Part shown: positions 17,501-26,600 of the stretch, piece by piece | Numbering within the stretch: position 1 is the first letter of the stretch | How the letters are laid out: each line of letters begins with the position of its first letter | Assembly: GCA_900317105.1 (NCBI GenBank) | Contig: ONFP01000023.1 | Span: forward strand, 1-47,717 | Origin: an uncultured Succinatimonas sp. | GTDB lineage: Bacteria > Pseudomonadota > Gammaproteobacteria > Enterobacterales > Succinivibrionaceae | DNA length: 47,717 bases | Direction of reading: 5' to 3' | The notes under the pieces: generated by a model | Seen by the model: only the letters and a program-made list of their open reading frames with translations | Databases searched by the model: none | Told to the model about the DNA's origin: nothing | Position numbers and translations under genes: made by a program

Positions 17501-18892
17501 CATCTCAACCAGACCTGCCTGATCAAAGAAAGATGCAGCCTCTCGACTTTCACAAAGCAAGCCTTTCTTTTCAATATAAGGATAAATATCAGTAAAGCTC
17601 ATTGGAGCACCAAAATAGTAGCCCTGAAGCTTTTCACAACCTATTTTACTTAGAAATTCAATCTGTTCCTCAGTCTCAACTCCCTCTGCAAGAGTATGAA
17701 TTCCAAGTTTCTTTGCCATCTGAATTGTCTGGGCAATAATGATCTGAGAGCGCTGGTTCAGATTGGACAAAAACTCCATATCAATTTTGATTTCATTAAA
17801 ATTAAAATCTTTCAAAACATTAAGGGATGAGTAACCTGAACCGAAGTCATCCATCCAGACTTCAATGCCGATTTCGTGAAATCTCTCAATCATGCTGCGC
17901 ATCAGAGCATAATCCTTAATAACAGTAGATTCAGTAATTTCAACAACAAAATAGTCTGCTGGAAGATTAAACTCCTTTAGAAGACCATCAATACTGCTGA
18001 CAGGATCGCCTAATATAAAATCATATCTTGAAAAGTTCAGAGAAACAGGAACTACGTTCTTCCCTTCATCAAGCATGGTACGAATAATCTCGGCAGTGCG
18101 GCGTGCTACAGCCATATCAAGTTTGAAGGAAAGACCGTTGTTCTCTAAAACTGAGATAAACTGCCCCGGCTGAAGAAATCCGTATGTAGGATCATCCCAT
18201 CTGGCAAGAGCTTCAAAGCTACAGATTCTTTTGGTAAGTGTTCTGATAACCGGTTGAAAATAAACTCGAATCCACCCTCTCTCAATAGCCTGATCAAGAT
18301 GAGAAATAATATACTCTTTCAGAAGATAGTCAGAGCTCATCTTTTCATTAAACCAGGTATAACTTGATTCAATAGAGTACTTGTTGATATCAGCCGCCAT
18401 TTTAGCTTTATCTATGGCATAAATGATATTCTCATCAATATGAGATAACGCATAGATTCCGGCTCTTACGTTAAGAGTCTTTCCTGAATTAGCTTGAGTA
18501 AGCGCAGAGAAAATACTTTGTAATTCATACTCGATTTTATCAGTTGAACTAATAACCGCGAACTGATCACTGCCAAAACGACAGCAGTTACATCTACTGA
18601 ATTTGGAGATCAGAATATTGGAAAAACAGACTAAAAGATTATCGCCCTCATCGAAGCCATAACGAAGATTAAAGGCTTTCATGCCTGCAAGATCGAAAAA
18701 TACAACTGCAGGGACTTTTCCAGCAGAATTGAGTTCATCAATGGAATTAGGAGCTAAAAACTGAAACTCTCTGATACTGGCAAGATTTGTTAACTGGTCA
18801 TAACCTGCTGAGGCAACATGGGAATGTATAAGCCGACTGCCGCCACTTCCAGGAGCAGGAGAAAAAACAGGAGGCATAATTGCTTTATTCAT
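14510..18892 (-). CDS. Large multi-domain c-di-GMP turnover protein (GGDEF*-EAL-PAS-PAS-GGDEF*-PAS-GAF-GGDEF)
   Basis: This is a cytosolic 1460-residue protein with no membrane segment. Approximate order, counted from the upstream TTG: GGDEF-like domain 33-190 with a broken motif (RFGSDQF, 106-112); EAL domain 197-435 with EAL (228), LNFS (286), EITES (319), DDFGSGYSS (349), EIKID (368), AEGVET (403) and QGYYFG (424), so all usual phosphodiesterase residues are present; PAS about 590-700; PAS 735-850; a second degenerate GGDEF 860-1005 (LQSGRF); PAS 1030-1130; GAF 1140-1300; and a canonical GGDEF (NGGDEF, 1384-1389). It can probably both make and cleave c-di-GMP under sensory control. A BcsA PilZ receptor lies about 11 kb away. 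I use the ATG at 18892, which has GAGG 5 bases upstream, instead of a TTG one codon earlier. Confidence 0.9.
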   Translation of the reverse strand: MNKAIMPPVFSPAPGSGGSRLIHSHVASAGYDQLTNLASIREFQFLAPNSIDELNSAGKVPAVVFFDLAGMKAFNLRYGFDEGDNLLVCFSNILISKFSRCNCCRFGSDQFAVISSTDKIEYELQSIFSALTQANSGKTLNVRAGIYALSHIDENIIYAIDKAKMAADINKYSIESSYTWFNEKMSSDYLLKEYIISHLDQAIERGWIRVYFQPVIRTLTKRICSFEALARWDDPTYGFLQPGQFISVLENNGLSFKLDMAVARRTAEIIRTMLDEGKNVVPVSLNFSRYDFILGDPVSSIDGLLKEFNLPADYFVVEITESTVIKDYALMRSMIERFHEIGIEVWMDDFGSGYSSLNVLKDFNFNEIKIDMEFLSNLNQRSQIIIAQTIQMAKKLGIHTLAEGVETEEQIEFLSKIGCEKLQGYYFGAPMSFTDIYPYIEKKGLLCESREAASFFDQAGLVEMSDNMPTALFLYGKDKKFVLLRENDAYRDIITSDKISDSDAIRINMNSSDSVLSRKFRNLAKRVIVNGDEEKMIFVDRGRYYLFSFEQVVKNRNYSLLLAHIDAVNYDFAMNQNKLLDNTLRNIISVFDSIYLVNMNTDSRTVLFSDIPSEKSGDVLYGLKQFYSNYSVRHIYPDDLERYRQFTTKDYLVERINKYNRGFYEDSFRIKKADGNYEWKDFIIVTVPETDNKEMFVCIKASSMGYQEDIVSTVNRYFGFDNNSSSGASVAKDALLWRTMMEQSHVKFFWKDAQRRFVGVSKSFLDYFNIKSFDEIKGKNDEEIGWHTNNAPYRQGELNVLKKGQIIRNSDGECIVDGVLKPISSTKFPIYKKGKIVGLMGYFIDLSEKENNDSVQDSRFIDPATGFMNSRGILLALFGMENELRDHNRDYTIILCEVTAVTMLRREFGLAFSEKVLKKIAEKIKSVFTPMTSLGRLQSGRFIICYRDSYDRLSKLLQKLKDEISKIRKVDSHKCSLTADLGIAKGSEASNSQKVLELASKRMRSSQGRSSLKNISQFDLHADLPLPYALVHPIIEEDRVIDLQYMYVNSKYCEIAGKTMEELKGHTYRENFPTADVQWIQFTKRASLGEIASGRVFSDTVHHWLQFYCSPASKPGCCAVMFTIIDEDKKNYDRLTRGKTTDDCIIRIARILNSETNIKVGITKSFECLGRVIHPDRLFIFDIDGWVVSRTLEWCRRGIESNIFSRRKFDYHAISYWEKILFNESSIVVHDTEVVAEFSPKLYAFLKKLKINNFIAAPLYNDGKLSGYLVAENYRADELVDTRRLLETVSYFIADRMALSLSLEKLERLSSHDSLTGAGSRNALFERIAELKKVSSKLGIVFADLNGLKLINDNHGHASGDEAIRGAANLLFRFCGENNVYRNGGDEFIAIIPNISIGSFESIRDNLLEASKIGNSVSLSIGFEWCDDSRKLDESLKSADRKMYAAKSEYYSNHDRRQRE

Positions 18893-19334
18893 CAAAACCT
18901 CAATTTCATTTTTATCTTTAATCTTTTCTCATGTATTCACAGTTGTTTCTTTCGGAGGATTCAGACTGCTAAAGGGACTGAAGTATTTAATAACATGAGG
19001 TTAGTTCATAATCGAACCTTTTTTATGGTAACTGCAAAAAGATATTTAAATCATTTTTAATGCCAATTATTAGTAGGCTATTACATTTTTTTTTCTAAAA
19101 AACAAACGTATATCAAAAAACCAGGAACTACTATCCCCCAAAAAGATAGCGGTGACATTGAAGCTTGTTCGTTATGAGGATGTGCAGCCTACTCTACATT
19201 TCTTTAATTTTTTTCTTAAGAAATGCCCTATTTTTAAAGAATTTTTATGGCCGAATTGATTTACACCTTCTAGAATTAAACTAAAAGTTTTTATATATGC
19301 GCATAAATTTTCAAAAATAAGGATCCAGTCATAT
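18893..19334. other. Divergent intergenic region, no gene seen
   Basis: This AT-rich spacer separates the minus-strand c-di-GMP gene from the plus-strand gene at 19335. It must hold promoters for both directions, but no pair of boxes stands out. Short reading frames here lack ribosome sites and overlap real genes. An AAGGA at 19319-19323 probably belongs to the gene at 19335. Confidence 0.5.
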
Positions 19335-20048
19335 ATGGATGCACCAAGTATCGACAGAATGTTAGATTCACTGGACTCACCTAGAATTGCCAAGTTTGGT
19401 GGCAATCCGCTGTCATGTAGTCCAATCCCTGGTTTTGGGTATCTTTTCATGTGCATAAGACCACAGACCCTGATGATTTATAACCGCATTGATAGACTAG
19501 GTTCAGAAAGTAAGGCTTTCCCGGAACTCTTTGAGATGATTCTTGCATCTGAGGTCTCTTCAGGCAGGTTCAATAACATCAGACTTGTCTATGACAGTGA
19601 TACTACTGTTCTGTGGATGTGCTATGACATTAAGCTTGAAGATATTACTACAGTGGTACTAAGAGATTCTATCAACGACTTTATTAACAATGCCAAAAAC
19701 CTGAAAAAATTTATGAAGACACAGCTTCTGGATGTTGTAATGCAGGCTTTAAGAGAGAGTCAAGATCTTACAGATGAAGCAGCTCAGCTCTCCCCTGATA
19801 TGGAGCAATCCTGTGCATTGTCTCTAGCTGTTTCAAATATCACTGCCGAGAAGAATTATGAACAGAGTAAACCTCTGAGTACAGATCCTAATGTTCAAAC
19901 ACAGCTTAAGCAGATTATACTCGCTTCAGCAAAAGGACCAGGGACTTCTAGCAGCAGTAATAGTGAAACTACGGGGACTACTGGAGAAAAAAAAGAGCCA
20001 GAGCTGGTTAACGTGATGATAGCTCAGAGTATGTTTATGCTGGCATAA
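19335..20048 (+). CDS. Candidate CesT-like secretion chaperone with a low-complexity tail, 237 aa
   Basis: The function is not firmly recognised. Residues about 20-135 have the alternating pattern of type III secretion chaperones of the CesT/SycE fold: a beta stretch (GYLFMCIRPQTLMIYNRI), a helix (FPELFEMILASEVSS), a beta hairpin (IRLVYDSDTTVLWMCYDI) and a C-terminal helix (VLRDSINDFINNAKNLKKFM). Residues after 135 are polar and end in a Ser/Thr/Gly-rich stretch plus a short hydrophobic tail (VMIAQSMFMLA), which is unusual for a plain chaperone. No signal peptide is present. An AAGGA lies 11 bases before the ATG and a strong terminator follows. Another such chaperone candidate lies at 22897-23394. 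Confidence 0.5.
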   Translation: MDAPSIDRMLDSLDSPRIAKFGGNPLSCSPIPGFGYLFMCIRPQTLMIYNRIDRLGSESKAFPELFEMILASEVSSGRFNNIRLVYDSDTTVLWMCYDIKLEDITTVVLRDSINDFINNAKNLKKFMKTQLLDVVMQALRESQDLTDEAAQLSPDMEQSCALSLAVSNITAEKNYEQSKPLSTDPNVQTQLKQIILASAKGPGTSSSSNSETTGTTGEKKEPELVNVMIAQSMFMLA

Positions 20049-20086
20049 GACTACTTCTTATTCTCTACAAGCTACAAGTCAAATAC

Positions 20087-20116
20087 AAAACCCGCATTTA
20101 GCGGGTTTTGTTTTTA
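20087..20116. terminator. Bidirectional hairpin terminator
   Basis: AAAACCCGC pairs perfectly with GCGGGTTTT around the loop ATTTA, followed by GTTTTT on the plus strand and preceded by AAATA. It lies between the converging genes at 19335-20048 and gltS, so it can terminate both. Confidence 0.85.
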
Positions 20117-20138
20117 TACTAATGTCTCTGTCAGTCTG

Positions 20139-21329
20139 TCAGAGCATTCTCATGAAAATGCTTAAAATAATACTGTTTATCGGATCTGCAAGCATAAAAC
20201 CTACAATTGGGAAAAGCAGATATGATTTAAAGGATGAACCGAATTTGCCTGTGAGCACCATCAGTGTTGCCACAGAGCTTGAAGGTCCGCCCATACCAAA
20301 ACCGATTGAAGTAGCAGAGAGTACCGCTGCATCATAATCTCTTCCGGTCAGAATATAGACCATAAAGAAGGCAAAGAACAGCAGAAGAATCAGCTGAGCG
20401 ATAAATATTCCTACCTGAATCATATTCAGGAAACTCAGCTGCCAGATTGCTAACCCCATAAAATCCATAGCAAGATACATGGAAAGACTTAAACCGCCGA
20501 GATAGTTAATCTCGCTGGTATAAAAATGATAACGTTTGGTTTTTATACTCAGATTACGTAGAATAATAGCAATCAGCATCGCGCCGATGTAATAAGGAAC
20601 AGTAGCACCGAAAATTTTGAAAAAATCACATACTGCTACACCTAAACCGACTACAAATGCCATCTGATATGAGGCTTTGGCAAGCTTGGCTGCAAAAGGC
20701 AGATCAGAGTCATCAGAATCGGAATTCTTTTCTAAATAAATCTCTTCTGAAGCTGGCTTTAATTTGTACTTTAATATGAGATGACGTCCTAGAGGACCAC
20801 CTACAAGACCTGAGACAATAATACCAAGGGTGCACATACCAAAGGACATATTCTGACCATTTGCAAGTCTTAAATCCTCAAGGAAAGCACCAAACTGTTC
20901 GGTGATACCAAAGCCTCCGGCCATAGAAATAGAGCCTGCTGTAAAGGTTGTCAGTGAATCCAGATTAAATAACGAAGAAAAGGATAGACACAGAACATTC
21001 TGAGCAATTATAAGAAGAATAATAGCTAAAAACAGAATCAGAAAAGTAGAAATACTGCGTCTAATCAGACTTAAGTCTATCTGAAAACCTACAGAGGTAA
21101 AGAAAAGCACCATGCAAAACTTTTCTATAGCCTCACTGGTGATAAACACCACACCTTCAAGATAAAAACAGAAGTTGACAAGTGCGATAATAAGGCCGCC
21201 TACAACAGGAGATGGAATACAGTATTCATCAAGCAAAGGTATCTTCTGTTTGATAAAAACACCAAGAAATAGCACCATCACAGCTAAGCCTGCTGTCTCA
21301 TACATATTAAGATTAACAATTTCCAGCAT
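20139..21329 (-). CDS. gltS: GltS-family sodium/glutamate symporter (ESS family)
   Basis: This 396-residue integral membrane protein has about ten to twelve hydrophobic segments. Family features include the early IPSPVVGGL loop, the conserved GSISMAGGFGITEQFG stretch in the first re-entrant region, and FGMGGPSSSVATL in the second half, the inverted repeat typical of ESS transporters. Classical GltS couples L-glutamate uptake to sodium without a binding protein. Here the gene starts 9 bases after the stop of a TAXI binding lipoprotein, so the two are surely co-transcribed and may work together. AAGGAAAG precedes the ATG closely. Its length is in the family range (about 400). Confidence 0.85.
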   Translation of the reverse strand: MLEIVNLNMYETAGLAVMVLFLGVFIKQKIPLLDEYCIPSPVVGGLIIALVNFCFYLEGVVFITSEAIEKFCMVLFFTSVGFQIDLSLIRRSISTFLILFLAIILLIIAQNVLCLSFSSLFNLDSLTTFTAGSISMAGGFGITEQFGAFLEDLRLANGQNMSFGMCTLGIIVSGLVGGPLGRHLILKYKLKPASEEIYLEKNSDSDDSDLPFAAKLAKASYQMAFVVGLGVAVCDFFKIFGATVPYYIGAMLIAIILRNLSIKTKRYHFYTSEINYLGGLSLSMYLAMDFMGLAIWQLSFLNMIQVGIFIAQLILLLFFAFFMVYILTGRDYDAAVLSATSIGFGMGGPSSSVATLMVLTGKFGSSFKSYLLFPIVGFMLADPINSIILSIFMRML

Positions 21330-21338
21330 TTTCTTTCC

Positions 21339-22397
21339 TTAGTCCTGAGATGCCACAATATGAATATCAAAAAGAGGTTTTAAATTTTCGGTCTCTTTAA
21401 CCGTAAATCCGTATTTCTGATAGAAATCAGCTGCCTCAGGGTGAAACTTCAGATCAAGCTTAGGCTCGGTTGCGTATATTAGAGCCTCCCTGTCAAGAGA
21501 CTTTACCTCATCACCATTTGAGTTAAGATCCGGCTCGAACATAACTTTCATGAGTTTTTCAATAGCGGAATCAGAGGTACCGTTATGAGCCTGAAGCAGA
21601 ATGTTTATGCTGACTGCGCCAACAGACTTATTCTGCCCCACATACTGATTAGCCTTAATAGAGGTAGCAGTAAGAGACTTCTCATACTTGGTTATGATTT
21701 TTAATCTGTCTGCAACTATAGGCAGGAATTTAACTTTCATAGACTTGCAAAGCTCAGAAACATAGCCGGATGGAACTGAGTCATAAAGAAACAAGGCCTC
21801 AGCCCCTTTGTTTTTAAAGAGCTCAATTGCATCTTTTGGAGTTTTTGCCACAAGCTTTCTTGCAGGACGCTTGATGCCATGATCCTTTAAAAGTCCGAAA
21901 GAAACTGTTCTGGCAGCGTAATCATAACTGCCGACAGCTACTGTTTTCTCTGCAAGATCAGATATATCCTCATAAGGTGAATCTGCTCTTACAATTGCAT
22001 GCAGAGTCTGTTCATAAACTCCTGCAACTGTTGAGTTATAGATATTAACTTCATCTCCATCGTTTATAACATCATAATTCTTTTCGTTGACACTGCTGGC
22101 AACATAAGCGGGATTGATTCTGGCAACAACAGCAAGAGCCGTATCCAGCGCAGATGCATTAATCAGAGCAAGATCGAGAATCCCATTATTCAGAAGTCTG
22201 ATGGATGAAGCCGAATCAGCTGTATAAACAGGCTTTAATCTCAGGTCAGCTCCGGCCTTTTCAAGTTTCTTGTTAAGATTAACCGTATATTCATAGTAAT
22301 CGCTGCCAGGAGCTCCGACACCGACTCTAAGGGTTTTATCATCATGACAGCCGGTAAGAAACAGACCGCAGACAATCAATACTAATATTCTTTTCAT
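21339..22397 (-). CDS. TAXI-family solute-binding lipoprotein
   Basis: This is a 352-residue periplasmic binding protein anchored as a lipoprotein: the signal peptide ends in the lipobox LTGC (cysteine 17). The mature N-terminus LRVGVGAPGSDYYEYTVNL and the segments VYTADSASSIRLLNNGILDLALI and DLAEKTVAVGSYDYAARTV follow the TAXI pattern (TRAP-associated extracytoplasmic immunoglobulin fold), whose known members bind glutamate or other organic acids and normally serve TRAP permeases. No TRAP permease gene is present nearby; instead gltS follows in the same operon. Upstream, GAGAG lies about 7 bases before the ATG. Confidence 0.82.
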   Translation of the reverse strand: MKRILVLIVCGLFLTGCHDDKTLRVGVGAPGSDYYEYTVNLNKKLEKAGADLRLKPVYTADSASSIRLLNNGILDLALINASALDTALAVVARINPAYVASSVNEKNYDVINDGDEVNIYNSTVAGVYEQTLHAIVRADSPYEDISDLAEKTVAVGSYDYAARTVSFGLLKDHGIKRPARKLVAKTPKDAIELFKNKGAEALFLYDSVPSGYVSELCKSMKVKFLPIVADRLKIITKYEKSLTATSIKANQYVGQNKSVGAVSINILLQAHNGTSDSAIEKLMKVMFEPDLNSNGDEVKSLDREALIYATEPKLDLKFHPEAADFYQKYGFTVKETENLKPLFDIHIVASQD

Positions 22398-22896
22398 GTA
22401 ATACTCTCAGACCAACGCTTTAGAACTATGAAAAATCCCCTTAAGGAGACTTGCAAAGAAAATAAAGCAAAAGATTTCAGTTTAAAATGTTTTCCTACGA
22501 AAAAAGAAAATATAAAAATAACAACTCTTTAAAAATTATAAGAAAACCTTTGGAGGATAGGTAATTTCAAATTGACGGATATAATCTGAGATCACACAAA
22601 AATCATAATAAACGTGATAAAAAATTCGATTTTGCTTCAAAAATACAAAATTAGGACTGCCGAGTATATCTGAAAGGATCTGTTCTGAAGGAATAGAATC
22701 GGCAGCTGGAAAACAGTTAAAGGATCTAAGCTTACGCACCTGCGCATGTACAAAGCACATCACGGCTCAAATAAAGGCTACATGACAATGCTGCAGGTCT
22801 TAGCTTATACCAAAATCCTGCAGAGTTACATTTGAACTGATGAATTATGAGAAATAAGGCTCTCATTCCTGACGGCATCTGAATCTGCAAAAATCT
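22398..22896. other. Intergenic region, possible small or decayed ORF
   Basis: No supported gene. A minus-strand frame of 75 codons (22536-22763) has no good ribosome site (GTG-ATG after TTGAGCC) and no recognisable motif. It is Phe-rich and could be a remnant. A small inverted repeat ATGAGA/TCTCAT lies near 22846-22865, downstream of the chaperone gene, without a T run. The promoter of the TAXI-gltS operon must lie in the left part, but I see no clear boxes. Confidence 0.4.
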
Positions 22897-23394
22897 TTAT
22901 AAATGCATGAAGTTATAACCATTGCTAAAAGGCTGTGACTGATTATCGCTTACACCATTAATCAGGTTCTGCAGTCGCTTTGACCTAAACTGCATTGCCT
23001 CATTGTTCATATCGTTAACTTTCTTTGTCCACTCATCCGCAACCGACAGAGCTCGGTTTAATGTGCCTATAAAATCAGTTGAATCCGACTCCTCAGAAAA
23101 AGGAAACATAAAGTTCATGGAAACCATATGAGTGGAGCTTAAATAGCTCAAAGCACCACCGCTGGTCTGTGAAAACAGGAAATTAGCCTCAAGAAGACGA
23201 GGTAATACCAGAGAAACAGCACCAGGGGACAAGGTGGTTAGTTCTACGTAGATGATACATACACCAAGTTCCGGCTCAAAGTGCAGTAGAACATTTCTCT
23301 CATCGTAAATAAAATTAACCGCATTGGACTCACTTAATGAAAGATTAAGTCCGGTAACTTCATTGATTTTCTCAATTACTTCTTCGCTTTTCAT
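22897..23394 (-). CDS. CesT-family type III secretion chaperone
   Basis: This is a 165-residue acidic soluble protein. The core reads like a CesT/SycE-type chaperone: N-terminal helix VIEKINEVTGLNLSL, strands NVLLHFEPELGVCIIYVEL, helix LPRLLEANFLFSQ, a strand with the GGALSYLSS turn, SMNFMFPF, and a C-terminal helix FIGTLNRALSVADEWTKKV. Such homodimeric chaperones keep one effector unfolded in the cytosol for export by a type III system. The gene lies 222 bases downstream of the stop of a 1206-residue soluble protein on the same strand, its likely client. An AAGGA is placed 7 bases from the ATG. The tail after residue 135 is Asn/Gln-rich. Confidence 0.7.
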   Translation of the reverse strand: MKSEEVIEKINEVTGLNLSLSESNAVNFIYDERNVLLHFEPELGVCIIYVELTTLSPGAVSLVLPRLLEANFLFSQTSGGALSYLSSTHMVSMNFMFPFSEESDSTDFIGTLNRALSVADEWTKKVNDMNNEAMQFRSKRLQNLINGVSDNQSQPFSNGYNFMHL

Positions 23395-23554
23395 CAGCTG
23401 ATCCTTAATTTTTTAACAACAATTTCAAATTTAAATACAGTGTAAGGTATATGTCGAACACATATTAAATTAAACAACAAAATATAAAGTTCAAGATTTT
23501 AATTCAATAACTTCAACAGATACCCAATAATTCCTTCAGAAAACTCTCTTTTTT

Positions 23555-23584
23555 GGTTAATCCGTCAAAGTTTCGGGATTAACC
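23555..23584. repeat. Inverted repeat between the 1206-residue gene and the chaperone gene
   Basis: GGTTAATCCG (23555-23564) pairs with CGGGATTAACC (23574-23584), with one bulge and a 9-base loop. On the minus strand, the direction of the genes, it is followed by A's and not T's, so it is not a standard terminator. It could be an RNA-processing or attenuation element, or an operator. Confidence 0.5.
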
Positions 23585-23616
23585 ATGAGATATTGCATAA
23601 GCAGCTCGAGGATTTA

Positions 23617-26600
23617 TCAGATTGCAACCTCAGGATGCTCCTTCTTGTAATTCTGAATCTTCTCCAATGATGCAAAGGAAATCTTACCCTCTTTACAGTT
23701 AATCACTCCGTTCACATCAACCTCCAGTACCATATGGAACTTGAAGAAGGCTGTGCCAGGTTTCTCATTGACTGTTACCTGAATCTTGCCGTTATCCAGT
23801 TTTCTGATTGTATGATCAAGTGCGGTATGCTCTGCTCCTTCCGCAACATTATAGTAAAGAACAGGAGCCTCATGCAGTATAGCCTGTATACCCTGGGTAA
23901 TACAGAATCCAACGCCACACAGCTGCTGGTCGGAGATGTTACCGAGACTTTCTCTAATCTCCTTGGCCATATTGCTAGTGTATTTCTTGTTACCGTTTAG
24001 ATCTCCCGTATTCCAGCTCTCTTTTTCAGTGAAGATCTTCTCTTTATTATTTCCGGTCTGCAGAGTAATCTTGCACCCTTCAACAGATGTTACGCCCTGT
24101 GGATTTCTAGCTCTAGGGAAATCAATTCCAAAGCCATAATCACTTGAACCGTCCTTAAACTGATAACCATTAATACAGTCTATAGGGAATACCCCATGAC
24201 CTCCATTCTGTTCACTCAGCTCAAAGACAACATCCTCCTTGTCGGCTGTTGATAGTTTTTTTATGTAATCTGTAATATTGATGCCTATTAGATTTAAAGA
24301 TCCGTATACCATTAAAGGATCAAAATTCTTCTTTCCTAAAAGCTTGCCTAATGCATCGATTTCCTCGTTAAGCTGAATAGCAAGTTTATTCAGAAGATTA
24401 TCAAAGTTAAGATCCGCTGGGGCCTGACCTCCATGAAGAACGCCCCAAACCTGCTGAGGTGTTGGATTTCCTCCACTCTGATCTAAAAGCTCAGACAGTT
24501 CTTTTGCCTTCTGGCCTATCAGACTCATCAGGTCTTCGAGCCTCCAGTAACCGTCAACAGCTTCACCGTTTTCGTTTATATAGCTGTAATCAAAAATCTT
24601 ATTCTCACCATAGGCTCCGGCATTCTTCAGAGGCTCCTTGTCGGAAACAGGCACCTTCAGATTGTAAATAAAGTCCTTTACTGCATCCTTCTTTTCCTGG
24701 CTTAATTCATTAAAGCCTACCATCACCTTGTCAAAAGGTTTGAAGGTTAACCTGAAGAGCTTTGCAAACGCATCAGGAAGATTATCCTGATAAGGAATCT
24801 CTCCTAGATATCGCTTAGCATCAGGGTCAAATAGCGGCTGAGGATTCTGAATATTCAGCTTAGCTGCCACCTTCTCTCCAAGCTTATTGATGTTGTTAAG
24901 AAGAACATCCACTGCCTCAGTGTAGCTGAACTTGACATGAGATGCTATATCCAGAGCTGAAGGATCTGCCTGTTTTTCCTTTGCCTGCAGTGTATTGATT
25001 ATCTCAAGAACAGCTTTTGTATACTTATCTCTTAAACCTCCATTAAGATTTTCAAGAGACTTCTGATCGCATAATGCAATGATGGCATCAAAGTAGAAAT
25101 CAGCAACATCTTCCTTACTGTAACCTGCAAGCAGAGTTTCTGTATTTAAAAGTTTATTTCCGAATTCCAAAAGCTGCAGGACTATACTGTTTATTTTCTG
25201 CTGAGAGTTGCTCTTAAACACATCAAGGATTGTGGCAAGATTATCGTTGACATCAACAAAACCTTTGATAAAGGCAATATCTGTACATTTAGTCAGCTTG
25301 ATTAGACTTATGGCAGTCTTTTTCTTATCATCATTAAGTTCAGGACTGTTTAAAATCGCCTGCTGTGCGCTGTAAATTTCAACATCTGAAGCATTGCGCT
25401 TTATTTTTTTACTGCCAGGAATATTGTCAAGCAAACTTTCCTTCAGCTCGATATTATTTCCACTGGCTTTGACTGATGCTGGATCAACGCGAGAATCTTC
25501 ATCCAAATCTGCGGTCAGAATGTTTAAAAGAGCCAGAAGAAGTTCATCAATCTTCTCAAGATCCTTCTTATCCTTTAAGGTAAGATCTGCCCCATTCTTC
25601 TTTATTTCTATCAGATCCTGATACAGTGTCAGAATGTATGTCTGGTTCTGCTTTGATTGAAGTTTATTTCTATCATTGATACTTAAGGAAATATCGAGTA
25701 GTTTCATAACCTCTTTCAATACGGCAGAAGTCTCTTTGCCGGAAACAAAAAAACGCTCAATTGACTTCTCAGCATCCTTTATATTTTCAAGAATTGTAGG
25801 GACATCAGGCTCTTTCTTTAGGAGCTCTTTTATGACTCGGTCTATATATGTTCCAACTACACAGGCAGAAGGGATCTTATCCGAATACATATCAAGGTTA
25901 CTGAACCTACGCAAAAACAGAGCATTTTTTTGTGCAAGATCACTAAGCTTTTCTTTTATATGTGAGTAAAAATCACCTTCTACGTTTTTATATCCCTCAA
26001 TTATGGCCTTACGGTTTTCAGGCTGTAAAAGCAGGGCTTTTACAGCATAAGGCTCCAGACCTAATTTTCTACATAAAGGAAGACCAAAAGTGACATCTTC
26101 AATATCCTCTATGAATGAATCGATAGCCAGTTCCTGTGAAAGAGCATACAGCGAAGATGAGGTTGGAACTGATGATTTTTCATAATACTTGATTAAAGCA
26201 TCCATAGCATGACTGAGTTTCTTCCCAAAGAAATACATACTATCCTTGAATTCAGAGTTTGCTTTAAAGAAATTGTTTACAGCAACCAGCATCTTGCTTA
26301 GATCTTCACGGGTTCTGGCAGGATCATTTCCCTTTTTTAGCAGACATGCTGAAAGCTTATCCAGTTCCTCCTTAGGCATTATTTTTAAAGCAGACATACA
26401 GGCAGGATCATTAACATTTGCCGCTCTTTTAAACAGATCATTTATAGATTTGCTGCCCTTTGGAAGTTCTTCGTTGCCTGTGGCAAAAGAAGCACCATTA
26501 ATAAATTCAATTACTCTTTGTCTACCATGTTCTCCTGTAAGATCAGGGAACAGATTCCTTAGAAAGTCATTTACGTTTTTAGCATCAGTCGGATTTCTGA

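Noticed and set aside
19172..19456. Minus-strand frame over the start of the gene at 19335
   Set aside because: Overlaps the better supported plus-strand gene and has no ribosome site.
22536..22763. Minus-strand 75-codon frame between the TAXI gene and the chaperone gene
   Set aside because: No good ribosome site or recognisable motif; kept only as a possible remnant.
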